The notes: generated from the sequence alone by a model not told the origin. Counted from the first letter of the stretch, positions 40,105 through 49,211 are shown. The stretch is 56,056 bases of DNA from CAZTAO01 sp964611645 (GCA_964611645.1 CAZTAO010000028.1:1-56056), one strand, 5' to 3'. Program-made: numbers and translations.

Positions 40105-40209
40105 TCACCTCGTTGACTGTTTATCATATCAGTCACCACCTCCTCTCGTGTCAGCTAATTATACCCAGCAAAGTGGTCTTGAACACGATGGATTTTGCTG
40201 TTTGTGGAG

Positions 40210-40266
40210 TTGACAAAACGAATGCAGCAATATAGCATTGTTGTGAGCAGTATGAGTTTTCATACT
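40210..40266 (+). promoter_or_regulatory. Promoter and operator-like dyad of the abrB-efflux operon
   Basis: TTGACA (40210-40215), 17 bp and TAGCAT (40233-40238). The perfect inverted repeat AGTATGA-GTTT-TCATACT (40249-40266) covers the expected start of transcription. The first gene encodes an AbrB-type DNA-binding protein, so autoregulation is plausible. Confidence 0.65.
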
Positions 40267-40287
40267 AAAGCGGAAAATAGGTGCACT

Positions 40288-40554
40288 ATGAACCAAGCGC
40301 ATTCCCTCGAAGACCACTTCTACGGTGTTGCAACTGTCAACGAACGTGGGCAGATTGTGATTCCGGCGGAAGCCCGAAAGAACAGCAATATCCATCCCGG
40401 AGACAAGATGATAGTCATCGGGCATCCGGCAAACAAGGCGCTTGTCCTGGCCAAGATGGACACGATGCGTGAGGTTATGTCATACTTCCTGGACGAACTC
40501 CAGAAGCTGGAGGATCAGGCAAACGAGACCCCGGAGGAACAAACCGGTGAATAG
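40288..40554 (+). CDS. AbrB/SpoVT-fold transition-state-type regulator
   Basis: This small DNA-binding protein (88 aa) has the swapped-hairpin AbrB fold at residues 12-52: GVATVNERGQIVIPAEARKN, then IHPGDKMIVIGHPANKALVL. A helical tail follows (TMREVMSYFLDELQKLEDQA). AbrB proteins often sit at the head of efflux operons in Gram-negative and Armatimonadota-like genomes. The TolC gene starts 46 bases after the stop. ATG 40288 is the best fit to the family; upstream in-frame ATGs at 40252 and 40195 are possible, but the inverted repeat lies there. Confidence 0.88.
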   Translation: MNQAHSLEDHFYGVATVNERGQIVIPAEARKNSNIHPGDKMIVIGHPANKALVLAKMDTMREVMSYFLDELQKLEDQANETPEEQTGE

Positions 40555-40600
40555 CATATTCGAACGCGTGTCCACTAATTTCAAGAGGTGCAATCGGCCT

Positions 40601-41938
40601 ATGAAAATCATTGCCGCCGCAATGCTGGCAGTAAGTTTTCTGGCTGTTGGGGTGTCTGCGCAAGACGCGAGCGCGCCGCTGACGGTTGATCAGGCCATCA
40701 AGGTAGCCTTCGAGAACAGCCCCAAGATCAGGATAGCTGTCGACCAGTATGCAAAGTCGACCGGGGCTGTTTCTGAAGCGAAGAGCAACTTCCTGCCCAG
40801 AGTGACTCTGAGCGCGACTCACACCCGGCAGGGGCCTCCTGTGTCGGTGAAAATCGGAGACATCAGCGCTAACCTGGTGCAGGGACAGGCCACCGCCGCG
40901 GCAGCGAACCTGACGATGCCCATAGATATATCCAAACAACTGGCCACCGTCACCAACCTGAGCAAGTATCAGCAGGAGATGGACCGGCTCAACGTCATCT
41001 CGCAGTATCAACAGCTCATTCTCGATGTGAGCAACTCGTTCTACGAGCTTCGCAGGGCCAAGGCTGCATCCAGGGTCGCGCAGAGCGCCGTGGACACAGC
41101 GAATGACAGGCTGAAGAACACGAGAGCGCGGTTCAACGCCGGCGTGTCCCCGAAGTTTGATGTGGACATCGGGGAAGTCGAGGTGGCGAACCTCACTCAG
41201 CGCCTGATATCCGCCAACAAAGGGGTAGAGATGGCCCGGGCGGCCCTCAATACGACCCTCGGGATCGACGTTTCCACGCCGACCGAGGTGGCTGAAGACC
41301 CGGTGACGCCAAAGGGTGAACCGGTAGATACTTCCGCATCCATTGCGAAGGCGCTGGTGGATCGCCCCGAGATCAAGACCGTGGAGCTTTCCATAGCGAT
41401 GTCGAAGTTCGGGACCAGGCTGGCCAGGCTCAACAGCGCGCCGACCCTCGGGGTTTCGGCGACCTACAACTATTCGCTCAATGTCGGTGGGTTCAGCGCA
41501 ACAGCCGGCACCTGGATAGCCATTGTACAGTTCTCCAAGTCCATCTGGGACGGCGGAGAGACCAGGTCCAAGGTAGTGCAGGCGTTGGCCGATGAGGCGC
41601 GCGCGAAGGACTCGCTGGCGCAGGTGAAGCAGGGCGTTGCGCTGGATGTCCAGATTGCGGCGCTGAAGCTCCAGGATGCGGCGGACAGAGCGGCCACCGC
41701 AACTAAGAACGTGTCCCTGGCCCAGGAAGCTCTCAGGCTTGCAAACGTGCGGTACGAGGCTGGAGTGTCTACAATGGTCGAGGTCACAAACTCAGAGCAG
41801 GCGCTGACCGAAGCCAGGTTCAACGAGGTCAACGCACAATACGACTACGCCGAGGCCGTTGCAGCGCTGGACAAAGCCAGAGCATCTCAGCCGGAGATGG
41901 CATCGGCTATTGCGCTGGTTCCGGCCTCAAAACTGTAG
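40601..41938 (+). CDS. TolC-family outer membrane efflux protein
   Basis: This 445-residue protein has a signal peptide (1-20, VSA-Q). Two OEP repeats follow: LTVDQAIKVAFENSPKIRIA, FLPRVTLSATHTRQG, YELRRAKAASRVAQSAVDTA and FNAGVSPKFDVDIGEVEVAN, then the second set ending VRYEAGVSTMVEVTNSEQAL and YDYAEAVAALDKA. It would form the trimeric exit duct of the adjacent pump. That implies an outer membrane. ATG 40601 lies 10 bases after AAGAGGTG. Confidence 0.93.
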   Translation: MKIIAAAMLAVSFLAVGVSAQDASAPLTVDQAIKVAFENSPKIRIAVDQYAKSTGAVSEAKSNFLPRVTLSATHTRQGPPVSVKIGDISANLVQGQATAAAANLTMPIDISKQLATVTNLSKYQQEMDRLNVISQYQQLILDVSNSFYELRRAKAASRVAQSAVDTANDRLKNTRARFNAGVSPKFDVDIGEVEVANLTQRLISANKGVEMARAALNTTLGIDVSTPTEVAEDPVTPKGEPVDTSASIAKALVDRPEIKTVELSIAMSKFGTRLARLNSAPTLGVSATYNYSLNVGGFSATAGTWIAIVQFSKSIWDGGETRSKVVQALADEARAKDSLAQVKQGVALDVQIAALKLQDAADRAATATKNVSLAQEALRLANVRYEAGVSTMVEVTNSEQALTEARFNEVNAQYDYAEAVAALDKARASQPEMASAIALVPASKL

Positions 41939-42003
41939 GCTCGGACGGCGTCAGGCCCCAGTATCCAATTTCTAAGTTCCAATGTCCAGAAACGGAGTCC
42001 TTT

Positions 42004-43464
42004 ATGAAAACCAAGCTAATCGTCGCTGTTCTGATAATCCTGGTCATAGGCGCGCTCTTCGGCGCCATGAAACTTCGCGAGAAGAAAGCTCCCTCGCCAT
42101 CGACCGGCGAGATCTGGGCCAAGGAAGGCACTCCCGTTGAGACGGCGGCAGTGTTCACCGGCTCGATGGCCAAGTCCATCGAGACTACTGGTGACATACA
42201 GGCTCTCGAGAAGATCAGTCTCTCCGCCAAGATTCCGGGCAGGATAGCCAACTTCGGGTTCAGAGAAGGCGAGCGCGTCGCGGCCGGGACGGTTGTGGCG
42301 ACCCTCGACCAGCAGGACGCTCTGAACAACCTGCGCCAGGCCCAGAGCGGTCTGGATTCTGCCGAGACACGGCTCTCACAAGCCCTCACCGGCGCGAAAG
42401 TGACCAAGATACAGACTGATGCGTCCATTGCGCAGGCCAATGCGGGTGTTTCCGCGGCGAATGCCCAGTTGGAATTGGCGAAAAGCCCTACCCGCAGCCA
42501 GGATAAGATCATTGCGGAGAACGCTGTCGCCAGCGCAAAGGCCAATCTCGACAATTCCAGCGCCGACCTGAGGCGAAGCCAGGAGCTGTTCGCCCAGGGC
42601 GCCATACCGCAGTCATCACTGGACCTCTCGAAGACTCAGCACACCGTGGCCGAGAACGCCTACAACTCCGCCCAGCAGCAGTTGGCCATGATCAAAGAGG
42701 GCGGGCGTGATGAGTTGGTTCGGCAGGCGGTCGCGGGGGTTCGTAATGCGGAAGAGGCCTTGCGCCAGGCTAAGGCGAACGCTGCTCAGAATATGCTTCG
42801 GCAGGAAGATATCAAAGCCGCAAGAGCCGGTGTGCGAAGCGCTCGGGCGATGGTGGAGATGGCCAAGCAGGCTCTGTCCTACACCTATGTGAAGTCGCCG
42901 ATTTCCGGCGTGATCTCGGCCAGGTACGCTGATTCAGGCCAGGTGGTGGGCGCGGGAGTGCCTATCTGCGACATCGTGAATATGAACACCCTGTATCTGC
43001 AGGGCGATGTGTCGGAGACGGATATCGGCAGTGTATCGCGGGGCCAGAAAGTGGATATCCGGGTGGACGCGTTCCCCACGGAGACATTCAGCGGGATCGT
43101 GGCTGAGTTGTACCCTTCCGGATCGACCAAGAGCCGCAACTTCCAGGCGCGGATTCGCATCGTGAGTGGCACGGACAAGCTGCGCCCGGCTATGTTCGCG
43201 CGAGGAACGATTGTATCGGGTGTGGAGAACAACGTCGTGTTGGTCCCCAAGGACGCTATCGATACTCGCAAGGGCGCCAAGATGCTCTTCAAAGTGATGC
43301 CGGATGATACAGTCAAGCGGTACGACATCGAAGTAATACGCGAGGATGACAACAATGCTCAGATCAAGACCAACGACGGCCTGAAGTCCGGAGACACAGT
43401 TGTCACGGCGGGCAGGCAGACCCTGGACGATGGTTCCAAGGTCCGAGCAGAGAAGGCTAAATAG
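42004..43464 (+). CDS. RND efflux periplasmic adaptor (membrane fusion protein)
   Basis: This 486-residue adaptor has an N-terminal membrane anchor (about 5-22). The lipoyl half-motif IETTGDIQALEKISLSAKIP and GRIANFGFREGERVAAGTVV follow, then long coiled-coil hairpins (about 105-285) that are longer than in AcrA. The second half lipoyl motif is YTYVKSPISGVISARYADSG, then a beta-barrel domain (DIGSVSRGQKVDIRVDAFPT) and a membrane-proximal domain. It links the RND pump to TolC. Order and spacing define one operon with the genes on both sides. Confidence 0.93.
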   Translation: MKTKLIVAVLIILVIGALFGAMKLREKKAPSPSTGEIWAKEGTPVETAAVFTGSMAKSIETTGDIQALEKISLSAKIPGRIANFGFREGERVAAGTVVATLDQQDALNNLRQAQSGLDSAETRLSQALTGAKVTKIQTDASIAQANAGVSAANAQLELAKSPTRSQDKIIAENAVASAKANLDNSSADLRRSQELFAQGAIPQSSLDLSKTQHTVAENAYNSAQQQLAMIKEGGRDELVRQAVAGVRNAEEALRQAKANAAQNMLRQEDIKAARAGVRSARAMVEMAKQALSYTYVKSPISGVISARYADSGQVVGAGVPICDIVNMNTLYLQGDVSETDIGSVSRGQKVDIRVDAFPTETFSGIVAELYPSGSTKSRNFQARIRIVSGTDKLRPAMFARGTIVSGVENNVVLVPKDAIDTRKGAKMLFKVMPDDTVKRYDIEVIREDDNNAQIKTNDGLKSGDTVVTAGRQTLDDGSKVRAEKAK

Positions 43465-43471
43465 TAAATAA

Positions 43472-43510
43472 CCCCTCACCCCAACCCTCTCCCGCAAGGG
43501 GAGAGGGAGA
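43472..43510. repeat. CCCCTCACCCCAACCCTCTCCC palindromic repeat inside the efflux operon
   Basis: CCTCACCCCAACCCTCTCCC faces GGGGAGAGGG around GCAA. It fills most of the 61-bp gap between the adaptor and pump genes and may form a hairpin that sets their relative expression or mRNA stability. Confidence 0.8.
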
Positions 43511-43525
43511 TAGAGAGAGACATAT

Positions 43526-46500
43526 ATGTGGTTGACGTATACGTCAATAAAACGGCCCATTTTCTTGATGATGTTTGTGGCGGCGCTCATTGTGGTCGGC
43601 CTGATGTCCAGGTCGAAGATGCCGCAGGAGCAGATGCCCAGGATAGACTTCCCCTACGTGACCGTTGTCACGAGCTACCCGGGAGCTGGACCAAACGAGA
43701 TGGAGACCCTGGTAACGGAGCCGCTTGAGAAGGCGGTCAGCTCAATTGGTCATCTCAAGAACGTCACCAGTTCCTCGCAGGATGGCGTGTCCGTGGTTGC
43801 GATGGAATTCGAGTTGGGAACCGACCTCAACGCGGCGGCTGCGGATGTGCGAGACAAAGTCTCCGCGGCGAAGCAGAGTCTCCCCAAGGACATCAACGAA
43901 CCCAGTATTATCAAGGCGGACATCAGTTCCCAGCCGGTGGTTCGTATAGGTCTGGAAGGCCCACTTTCGCCCAAGGAAATGAGAATTCTTGCGGACGACG
44001 TGATATCCGACCAGCTTGCGAAAGTCGGTGGGGTTGCGAGTGTGTCGGTGCAGGGTGGTGATCTGCGAGAGATATCTGTTGCAGTCGACAGAGACCGCCT
44101 GCAGGCTTACGGCGTGGGCATCAACTTCGTCGCCGGCGCTCTCGCGAATGCCAACGTGAACGTCCCCGCCGGAGCCATCAAGCAGGGCGCGCGTGACTTC
44201 TCCGTGCGAACCGTCGGCGAGTTTGCCTCGGCGGACGAGATCGGGAACATCACCATCTACAAAGATGGCGACGACACCATCCCGATCAGGCTGAGAGATA
44301 TTGCGACCATCAAGGACACCGTGAAAGAGCGGGACAACCTGACCCGCATGAACGGCAAGCCTACAGTAACCATCTCCATCCAGAAGCAGTCCGACGCCAA
44401 CACGGTCGACGTGGCGGACGGAGTCAAAGCGGCGCTGGTGGAGATGAAGTCCAGGATGCCCGCCGGAGTCAACGCCATCGTGGCGGACGACCAGTCGGTC
44501 TTTGTAAAGGACGCTCTGGAAGATGTGAACAGGAGCCTTCTCGAGGGCATTATCCTGGTCGTCATCATCGTGTTTCTCTTCCTGCACACGGCGAGGGCGA
44601 CCTTCATTGTGGCCGTGGCGATCCCGACGTCGCTGTTTGCCACCTACGGCCCGATCTACTCTCTGGGTTTCACCCTGAACTTCATGACCCTGTTGGCGTT
44701 GTCATTATGCGTCGGGATCCTGGTCGACGACTCGATTGTTATTATCGAAAACATCGAGCGCCATATTAGGATGCGGGAGAACCCGGTGGCGGCGGCTGTG
44801 AACGGTCGAACCGAGATCGGCTTTGCGGCGGTCGCGATCACACTGGTAGACATAGTCGTGTTCGTGCCGATCGCGTTTATGGGCGGGATTGTCGGACAGT
44901 TCTTCAAGCAGTTCGGCCTTACTGTCGCAATTGCCACAATGTTCTCGCTGATTATGTCGTTCACCCTAACCCCCATGCTGGCGTCGCGGTGGATGAAGAG
45001 CCAGGAAGACAAAGAGCGCGAAGCTGCCGACCTCAAGGCGAAGCAGGCCGCGGGTAAGAGACTCGGTCTAGTGGATACAGTAAACACCCTGGCCGGGCAT
45101 CTTTTCAGAAATGCCGAGAGGCTTTTCGACGCAGTCGATGCTGTGTATGAGAGGGTGCTCGCCTGGGCTTTGGACTGTCGCTTCCTGGTAATCATCATTG
45201 GTTCCGTCTCGCTGTTTATGGTCATATCAATGGCCGTTCCCCTGAACAAGCAGGGGATGATGATGAGACTGGTGGTGGTGGCGATCTCGATATTGCTGCT
45301 GCTTGTGGCTATGGCGATCAACAAGAAGGGCAGGGCGGCGGCCGTTGTCTTTGGGATAATGGTGGCGATCATTTGTCTGGGCATATACATTCCGCTGGGA
45401 GTTGAGTTCCAACCCAGTATCGACGAAGGCCGATTCGCGGTAAGCCTGCGGACAGCCCCGGGCACCTCACTCGAAGCGACCGACAAAGTGGTGCGGCAGG
45501 TGGAAGCGGTACTCGACCAGATACCTGAACTAGAGGGCAGCTACTACTTTACCAATGTCGGCGTGAGCGGTTCCGGATTCATGGGAGCGGGCGACTCCGG
45601 GCCGCAGTACGCTTCCATCGCCGGGAAGATTGTCGACAAGACCGAGCGCAAGCCGGTCGAAGTGGACGGCAAAATGCGCAAGCGTAGCATCGATGACGTG
45701 GTCGACTGGATTAGCCGCAAGATCGCGGGTATCCCTGGCGCTGAGTCCATCGCGGTAACTGCCGCCGAAGGCGGCGGGCCTGGTGGCGGGATTCAGATGG
45801 AAGTCCAGGGCGCGAACCTGCAAGACATCATCGCCACGGCGGACCGCACAGCGGAGACGATAGCGAGCGTACCGGGGGCAATCGATGTAGACGTTTCCTA
45901 TAAAGAGGGCCGTCCGGAGCAGCGGATCGAGGTAGACAGGGTCAAAGCGGCCCAACTCGGGATGAGCGTTGCCGAGATAGCCATGGCAGCCCGCACTGCA
46001 ATCGACGGCAACGATACCGCGAAGCTCCGCGAGGGTGGGACCGAATATCCCATCAACGTGCGCTACGCCAAGGACTACCGGGAGACGCCATCCGACCTTG
46101 GTAACATCATTATCAGCCAGAAAGACAGGTCTCCGATCTATCTGCGGGACGTGGCGAATGTGAAGCCTGCGTTTGCGCCCACCAAGATAGACCGCAAGAA
46201 CCGCCAGAGGATCATATACGTGAACGCCAACCTTGCCAAGGGCGCTCTCCTTGGGAACGTGCAGCAGGTGATCCAGCAGAAGCTGGCGGTTATGGAAAAA
46301 GCCCCTGGAACGACCATAGGGACGGGTGGCGTCGGCCAGATCATGATCGAGAGCTTCGGCTACATGCTCTCGGCTCTGGGGCTGGCTGTGTTGTTCGTGT
46401 ATATGCTGATGGCGGGGTTGTTTGAGAGTCTGCTCACGCCGTTTGTTATTATGTTCAGCCTACCGCAGGCGATGGTGGGCGCGCTGCTGTTCCTGTTGAT

Positions 46501-46957
46501 GACAGGCAGATCGATCAGCATTGTGTCTTTGATCGGTATAATCATGTTGATGGGATTGGTGGCGAAGAACGCCATCTTATTGGTTGACTACACCAACACC
46601 CTGCGTGCCAGAGGGAAGAGCAGGCGAGAAGCGATATTGGAGGCAGGCCCGACCAGGCTGCGTCCAATACTTATGACCACCACCGCCATGATCGGTGGCA
46701 TGATTCCGACCGCGCTCGCGACCTCGCGTGGCGCTGAGATACGGCAGCCGATGGCTTTGGCGGTTATGGGTGGACTGTTGTTCTCGCTGCTGCTGACTCT
46801 GATCGTTATCCCGGTTGTCTACACAATCGTGGATGATATGTGGCAGAAGCTGCTGAACAGGCTCTTCCCGAAGTACGAACACTTCAAGGACCTGCGAAAA
46901 CAACGAATCGATGATATGGCGAATCAGACGCCGACTCATCCTACAGACAGCCTGTAA
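43526..46957 (+). CDS. RND-family efflux transporter with an extra two-helix insert
   Basis: This inner-membrane pump (1143 aa) is driven by protons. The start FLMMFVAALIVVGLMSRSKM and QMPRIDFPYVTVVTSYPGAG are typical. The proton relay acids are D401 and D402 in CVGILVDDSIVIIENIERH. The repeat in the second half has GIIMLMGLVAKNAILLVDYT. The porter domains follow the usual order. Between the usual first helix of the second half and FQPSIDEGRF, residues about 564-629 contain two additional hydrophobic segments (LVVVAISILLLLVAMAI and AAAVVFGIMVAIICLGIYIP), predicting 14 rather than 12 helices. The substrate is unknown. Confidence 0.93.
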   Translation: MWLTYTSIKRPIFLMMFVAALIVVGLMSRSKMPQEQMPRIDFPYVTVVTSYPGAGPNEMETLVTEPLEKAVSSIGHLKNVTSSSQDGVSVVAMEFELGTDLNAAAADVRDKVSAAKQSLPKDINEPSIIKADISSQPVVRIGLEGPLSPKEMRILADDVISDQLAKVGGVASVSVQGGDLREISVAVDRDRLQAYGVGINFVAGALANANVNVPAGAIKQGARDFSVRTVGEFASADEIGNITIYKDGDDTIPIRLRDIATIKDTVKERDNLTRMNGKPTVTISIQKQSDANTVDVADGVKAALVEMKSRMPAGVNAIVADDQSVFVKDALEDVNRSLLEGIILVVIIVFLFLHTARATFIVAVAIPTSLFATYGPIYSLGFTLNFMTLLALSLCVGILVDDSIVIIENIERHIRMRENPVAAAVNGRTEIGFAAVAITLVDIVVFVPIAFMGGIVGQFFKQFGLTVAIATMFSLIMSFTLTPMLASRWMKSQEDKEREAADLKAKQAAGKRLGLVDTVNTLAGHLFRNAERLFDAVDAVYERVLAWALDCRFLVIIIGSVSLFMVISMAVPLNKQGMMMRLVVVAISILLLLVAMAINKKGRAAAVVFGIMVAIICLGIYIPLGVEFQPSIDEGRFAVSLRTAPGTSLEATDKVVRQVEAVLDQIPELEGSYYFTNVGVSGSGFMGAGDSGPQYASIAGKIVDKTERKPVEVDGKMRKRSIDDVVDWISRKIAGIPGAESIAVTAAEGGGPGGGIQMEVQGANLQDIIATADRTAETIASVPGAIDVDVSYKEGRPEQRIEVDRVKAAQLGMSVAEIAMAARTAIDGNDTAKLREGGTEYPINVRYAKDYRETPSDLGNIIISQKDRSPIYLRDVANVKPAFAPTKIDRKNRQRIIYVNANLAKGALLGNVQQVIQQKLAVMEKAPGTTIGTGGVGQIMIESFGYMLSALGLAVLFVYMLMAGLFESLLTPFVIMFSLPQAMVGALLFLLMTGRSISIVSLIGIIMLMGLVAKNAILLVDYTNTLRARGKSRREAILEAGPTRLRPILMTTTAMIGGMIPTALATSRGAEIRQPMALAVMGGLLFSLLLTLIVIPVVYTIVDDMWQKLLNRLFPKYEHFKDLRKQRIDDMANQTPTHPTDSL

Positions 46958-46966
46958 GAGATAACT

Positions 46967-47569
46967 ATGCTCAGCCTGTTGAGGGAGTCTGTCAACCGGT
47001 GCGATGCCTCGCTTTTCAAAGCGATAAACGGCCTCGCCGGTCAGCCTATCCTCAACAGGCTGATGGTGTTTTTCACCACCCTCGGCTACGGCTGGGCGCT
47101 TGTTCTGCTCTGTATTGTGATCCTGCTTGCGGGCTGGCTGAAGCGGAAACCGGCGGTGCGTATGTCCGCCTATGCTGGTTTGGCAGCATACGCGCTTGGG
47201 GGGATTGCGTCTCCGCTGTTCAAGGTTATCTGGGGCCGCCCGAGGCCGCTGCTCGCGCTGTATGATGTGAAAGTAGTCGACCTGCCTCTGTTTACCAACA
47301 GCTTTCCCTCCGGTCACACTATTGGGGCGTTTGCTGTCGCGGTTGCCTGCTCGGCATTCTCGCCGAAGCTTGGGTGGTTCTTGTATCCGCTGGCTGTGCT
47401 GATCGGTTTTTCCCGCGTATACATAGGGGTGCATTACCCGTTCGACGTGCTCTTCGGCGCTGCCGTGGGAGCGCTGTCGGGTTGGGTGGTGTCATACGCC
47501 ATCAAGTCGAGGTTGGATGATAAACCGGAGAAGCTCCCTGAGCGGAGTCGAAGGGAGTCCAATGAATAG
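46967..47569 (+). CDS. PAP2-superfamily membrane phosphatase
   Basis: This membrane acid phosphatase (200 aa) may remove phosphate from undecaprenyl pyrophosphate or another lipid. The three signature motifs are present: KVIWGRPRP (86-94), FPSGH (113-117) and SRVYIGVHYPFD (149-160, with H156). About five helices are seen. It starts 9 bases after the RND pump. The last 14 residues (DKPEKLPERSRRESNE region) are encoded by a dispersed repeat and are probably a late addition. It overlaps the glycosyltransferase gene by 8 bases. Confidence 0.92.
   Translation: MLSLLRESVNRCDASLFKAINGLAGQPILNRLMVFFTTLGYGWALVLLCIVILLAGWLKRKPAVRMSAYAGLAAYALGGIASPLFKVIWGRPRPLLALYDVKVVDLPLFTNSFPSGHTIGAFAVAVACSAFSPKLGWFLYPLAVLIGFSRVYIGVHYPFDVLFGAAVGALSGWVVSYAIKSRLDDKPEKLPERSRRESNE
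47529..47559. repeat. TTCGACTCCGCTCA-family repeat spanning the gene junction
   Basis: GAGAAGCTCCCTGAGCGGAG followed by TCGAAGGGAGTCC is an inverted repeat (CTCCCT/AGGGAG around GAGCGGAGTCGA). It encodes the C-terminus of the phosphatase and provides AAGGGAG just before the glycosyltransferase ATG. Confidence 0.8.
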
Positions 47570-49211
47570 CAGTTATGCCTGGATAGCTTTGGGTCTGCTC
47601 TGCGTTGTGCTGTTTGTTGTAGGTCTGGGGTCCGTGCCGCTGATGGGGATGGACGAGTCCCTCTACTCAGACACCGCACGGCATATGCTTGCCTCGGGCG
47701 ATTATATTACCCCCTACTACAACAACGAGCCGTTCTACGACAAGCCTCCGCTGGTCTACTGGCTGATGGCCGGGAGTATGGCGGTGTTCGGGGTGAACTC
47801 GTTCGCTGTCCGGTTCCCCTCGGCGATTGCGGCGCTGTTGCTCGTGGGCCTGACAGCCTGGTTCGCAGCTCGGATATGGGGCAGGAAGACCGGGCTTCTG
47901 ACGGGGTTTGTGCTCGCAACCTCTATCCTCTCGGTGGCTCTCGCGAGAATGGCTATCCTGGATATGTGGTTCTGCCTGACTATATCGGTGTCGCTGGGGT
48001 CGTTTGTGTTGGCATATACGAAACTCGCGAACCGTTGGTGGTACCTGCTGACGTGGGCGTCGGCGGGGTTGGCTGTGATGGTGAAAGGACCGGCTGGTGG
48101 GCTGCTGATAGCCTTGGTGGCGTTTGTCTTTGTGCTGACCAGGTGGCGCGAGCGACGGCTGCCTGATCTGGGAATGCACCTGCTGGGGTTCCTGCTCTTT
48201 GTGGCGATAGCGGTTCCGTGGTATTTGGCGGTGAACCAGGCCACCAACGGCGCGTTCCTGCAGGAGTTTCTTTTCCACCAGAACATCGCCCGCGCGATGG
48301 GCAAGGACTTCTACCACAATGGCCCGTTCTACTTCTACATCCCAATCCTGCTGATGGCATTCTTCCCGTGGAGCGTGTACCTGCCGCTGGCGTGGCGATC
48401 CGGGGTCCGGCTTAAGCGGACCGACCAGAGGGGAGATGTCCTGCTGTTCGCCGGAATATGGTGCGCGGCGGTGTTTGTCCTCCTATCGATAGTGACCTCC
48501 AAGCTGCCCGGTTACATCTTCCCAATCTTCCCGCCTGCGGCGGTGTTGGTTGGGGTGATGTGGGACTCATTTAACCGTCAACCGTCAACCGTCAACCGTC
48601 AACCGCTACTCGTGAAGTACACTACTGCCGCAGTCATTCTCGCCGTTGCGGTTGCCGGGGCGCTCTTTGCCGCCCAGTTCGCCATTCCCGACCCGATCCC
48701 AGGCTTGTCTTGGGGATTGATCCCGATGGGGGTCTGCATGCTGGCTGGTGCTGTGGTGGCGCGGTGGGTGCTGGTGAAGCGGCAGTCTGTGTCGGGGGCG
48801 TTTGTTGCTTTGGCTTGTGGGATGGTGGGGTTCCTGCTGATCACGGTGTTTGTTGGTCTGCCCATTGCATCGCGCGAGACCGATGGCGCTGTGCCGGAGC
48901 TTGCTGCTCTGGTGCATCAGCACAGGCCCGGAGAGAAATCGACCATTCTCGCCTACGACCTCAACCCCAGGCTGTATTCACTGCCGTTCTACGTGGGCGA
49001 CAGGGTGGAACTTGTCTACCCCAGCGTCACTGATCGAGCCACAATTCTGGCTCCGCAGGTTCTGCGCGATGCGCTGAGTAACCCGAGCAAGCCGGCGCTC
49101 CTGATAGTGCAAACAGACCGCCTTCCGATGTATCCTATAGGAAACCTGACCCCGGTCGCGAGATTGGGGAAGTACCTGGTATTCACAAACACAGTTCGGA
49201 ACCGTAGATAA
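47562..49211 (+). CDS. ArnT-like (GT83) lipid-linked sugar transferase
   Basis: This integral GT-C glycosyltransferase (549 aa) is related to 4-amino-4-deoxy-L-arabinose transferase. MGMDESLYSDTARHMLASGD carries the catalytic Asp-Glu loop. YNNEPFYDKPPLVYWLMAGS, FAVRFPSAIAALLLVGLTAW and MVKGPAGGLLIAL follow in family order, with about eleven helices. Likely role: adding a sugar to lipid A or another envelope lipid, in keeping with the PAP2 partner. ATG 47562 overlaps the phosphatase stop. At residues 338-349 an array of five 7-bp units (AACCGTC) encodes NRQPSTVNRQP, an insertion between helices; a change of one unit would shift the frame. Confidence 0.9.
   Translation: MNSSYAWIALGLLCVVLFVVGLGSVPLMGMDESLYSDTARHMLASGDYITPYYNNEPFYDKPPLVYWLMAGSMAVFGVNSFAVRFPSAIAALLLVGLTAWFAARIWGRKTGLLTGFVLATSILSVALARMAILDMWFCLTISVSLGSFVLAYTKLANRWWYLLTWASAGLAVMVKGPAGGLLIALVAFVFVLTRWRERRLPDLGMHLLGFLLFVAIAVPWYLAVNQATNGAFLQEFLFHQNIARAMGKDFYHNGPFYFYIPILLMAFFPWSVYLPLAWRSGVRLKRTDQRGDVLLFAGIWCAAVFVLLSIVTSKLPGYIFPIFPPAAVLVGVMWDSFNRQPSTVNRQPLLVKYTTAAVILAVAVAGALFAAQFAIPDPIPGLSWGLIPMGVCMLAGAVVARWVLVKRQSVSGAFVALACGMVGFLLITVFVGLPIASRETDGAVPELAALVHQHRPGEKSTILAYDLNPRLYSLPFYVGDRVELVYPSVTDRATILAPQVLRDALSNPSKPALLIVQTDRLPMYPIGNLTPVARLGKYLVFTNTVRNRR
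48573..48607. repeat. In-gene heptanucleotide array (AACCGTC x4 plus AACCGCT)
   Basis: Four perfect units (48573-48600) and one degenerate unit (48601-48607) lie inside the ArnT-like gene. The reverse complement is a rotation of TTGACGG, the unit found at the glycoside hydrolase stop codon (54975). Confidence 0.95.
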
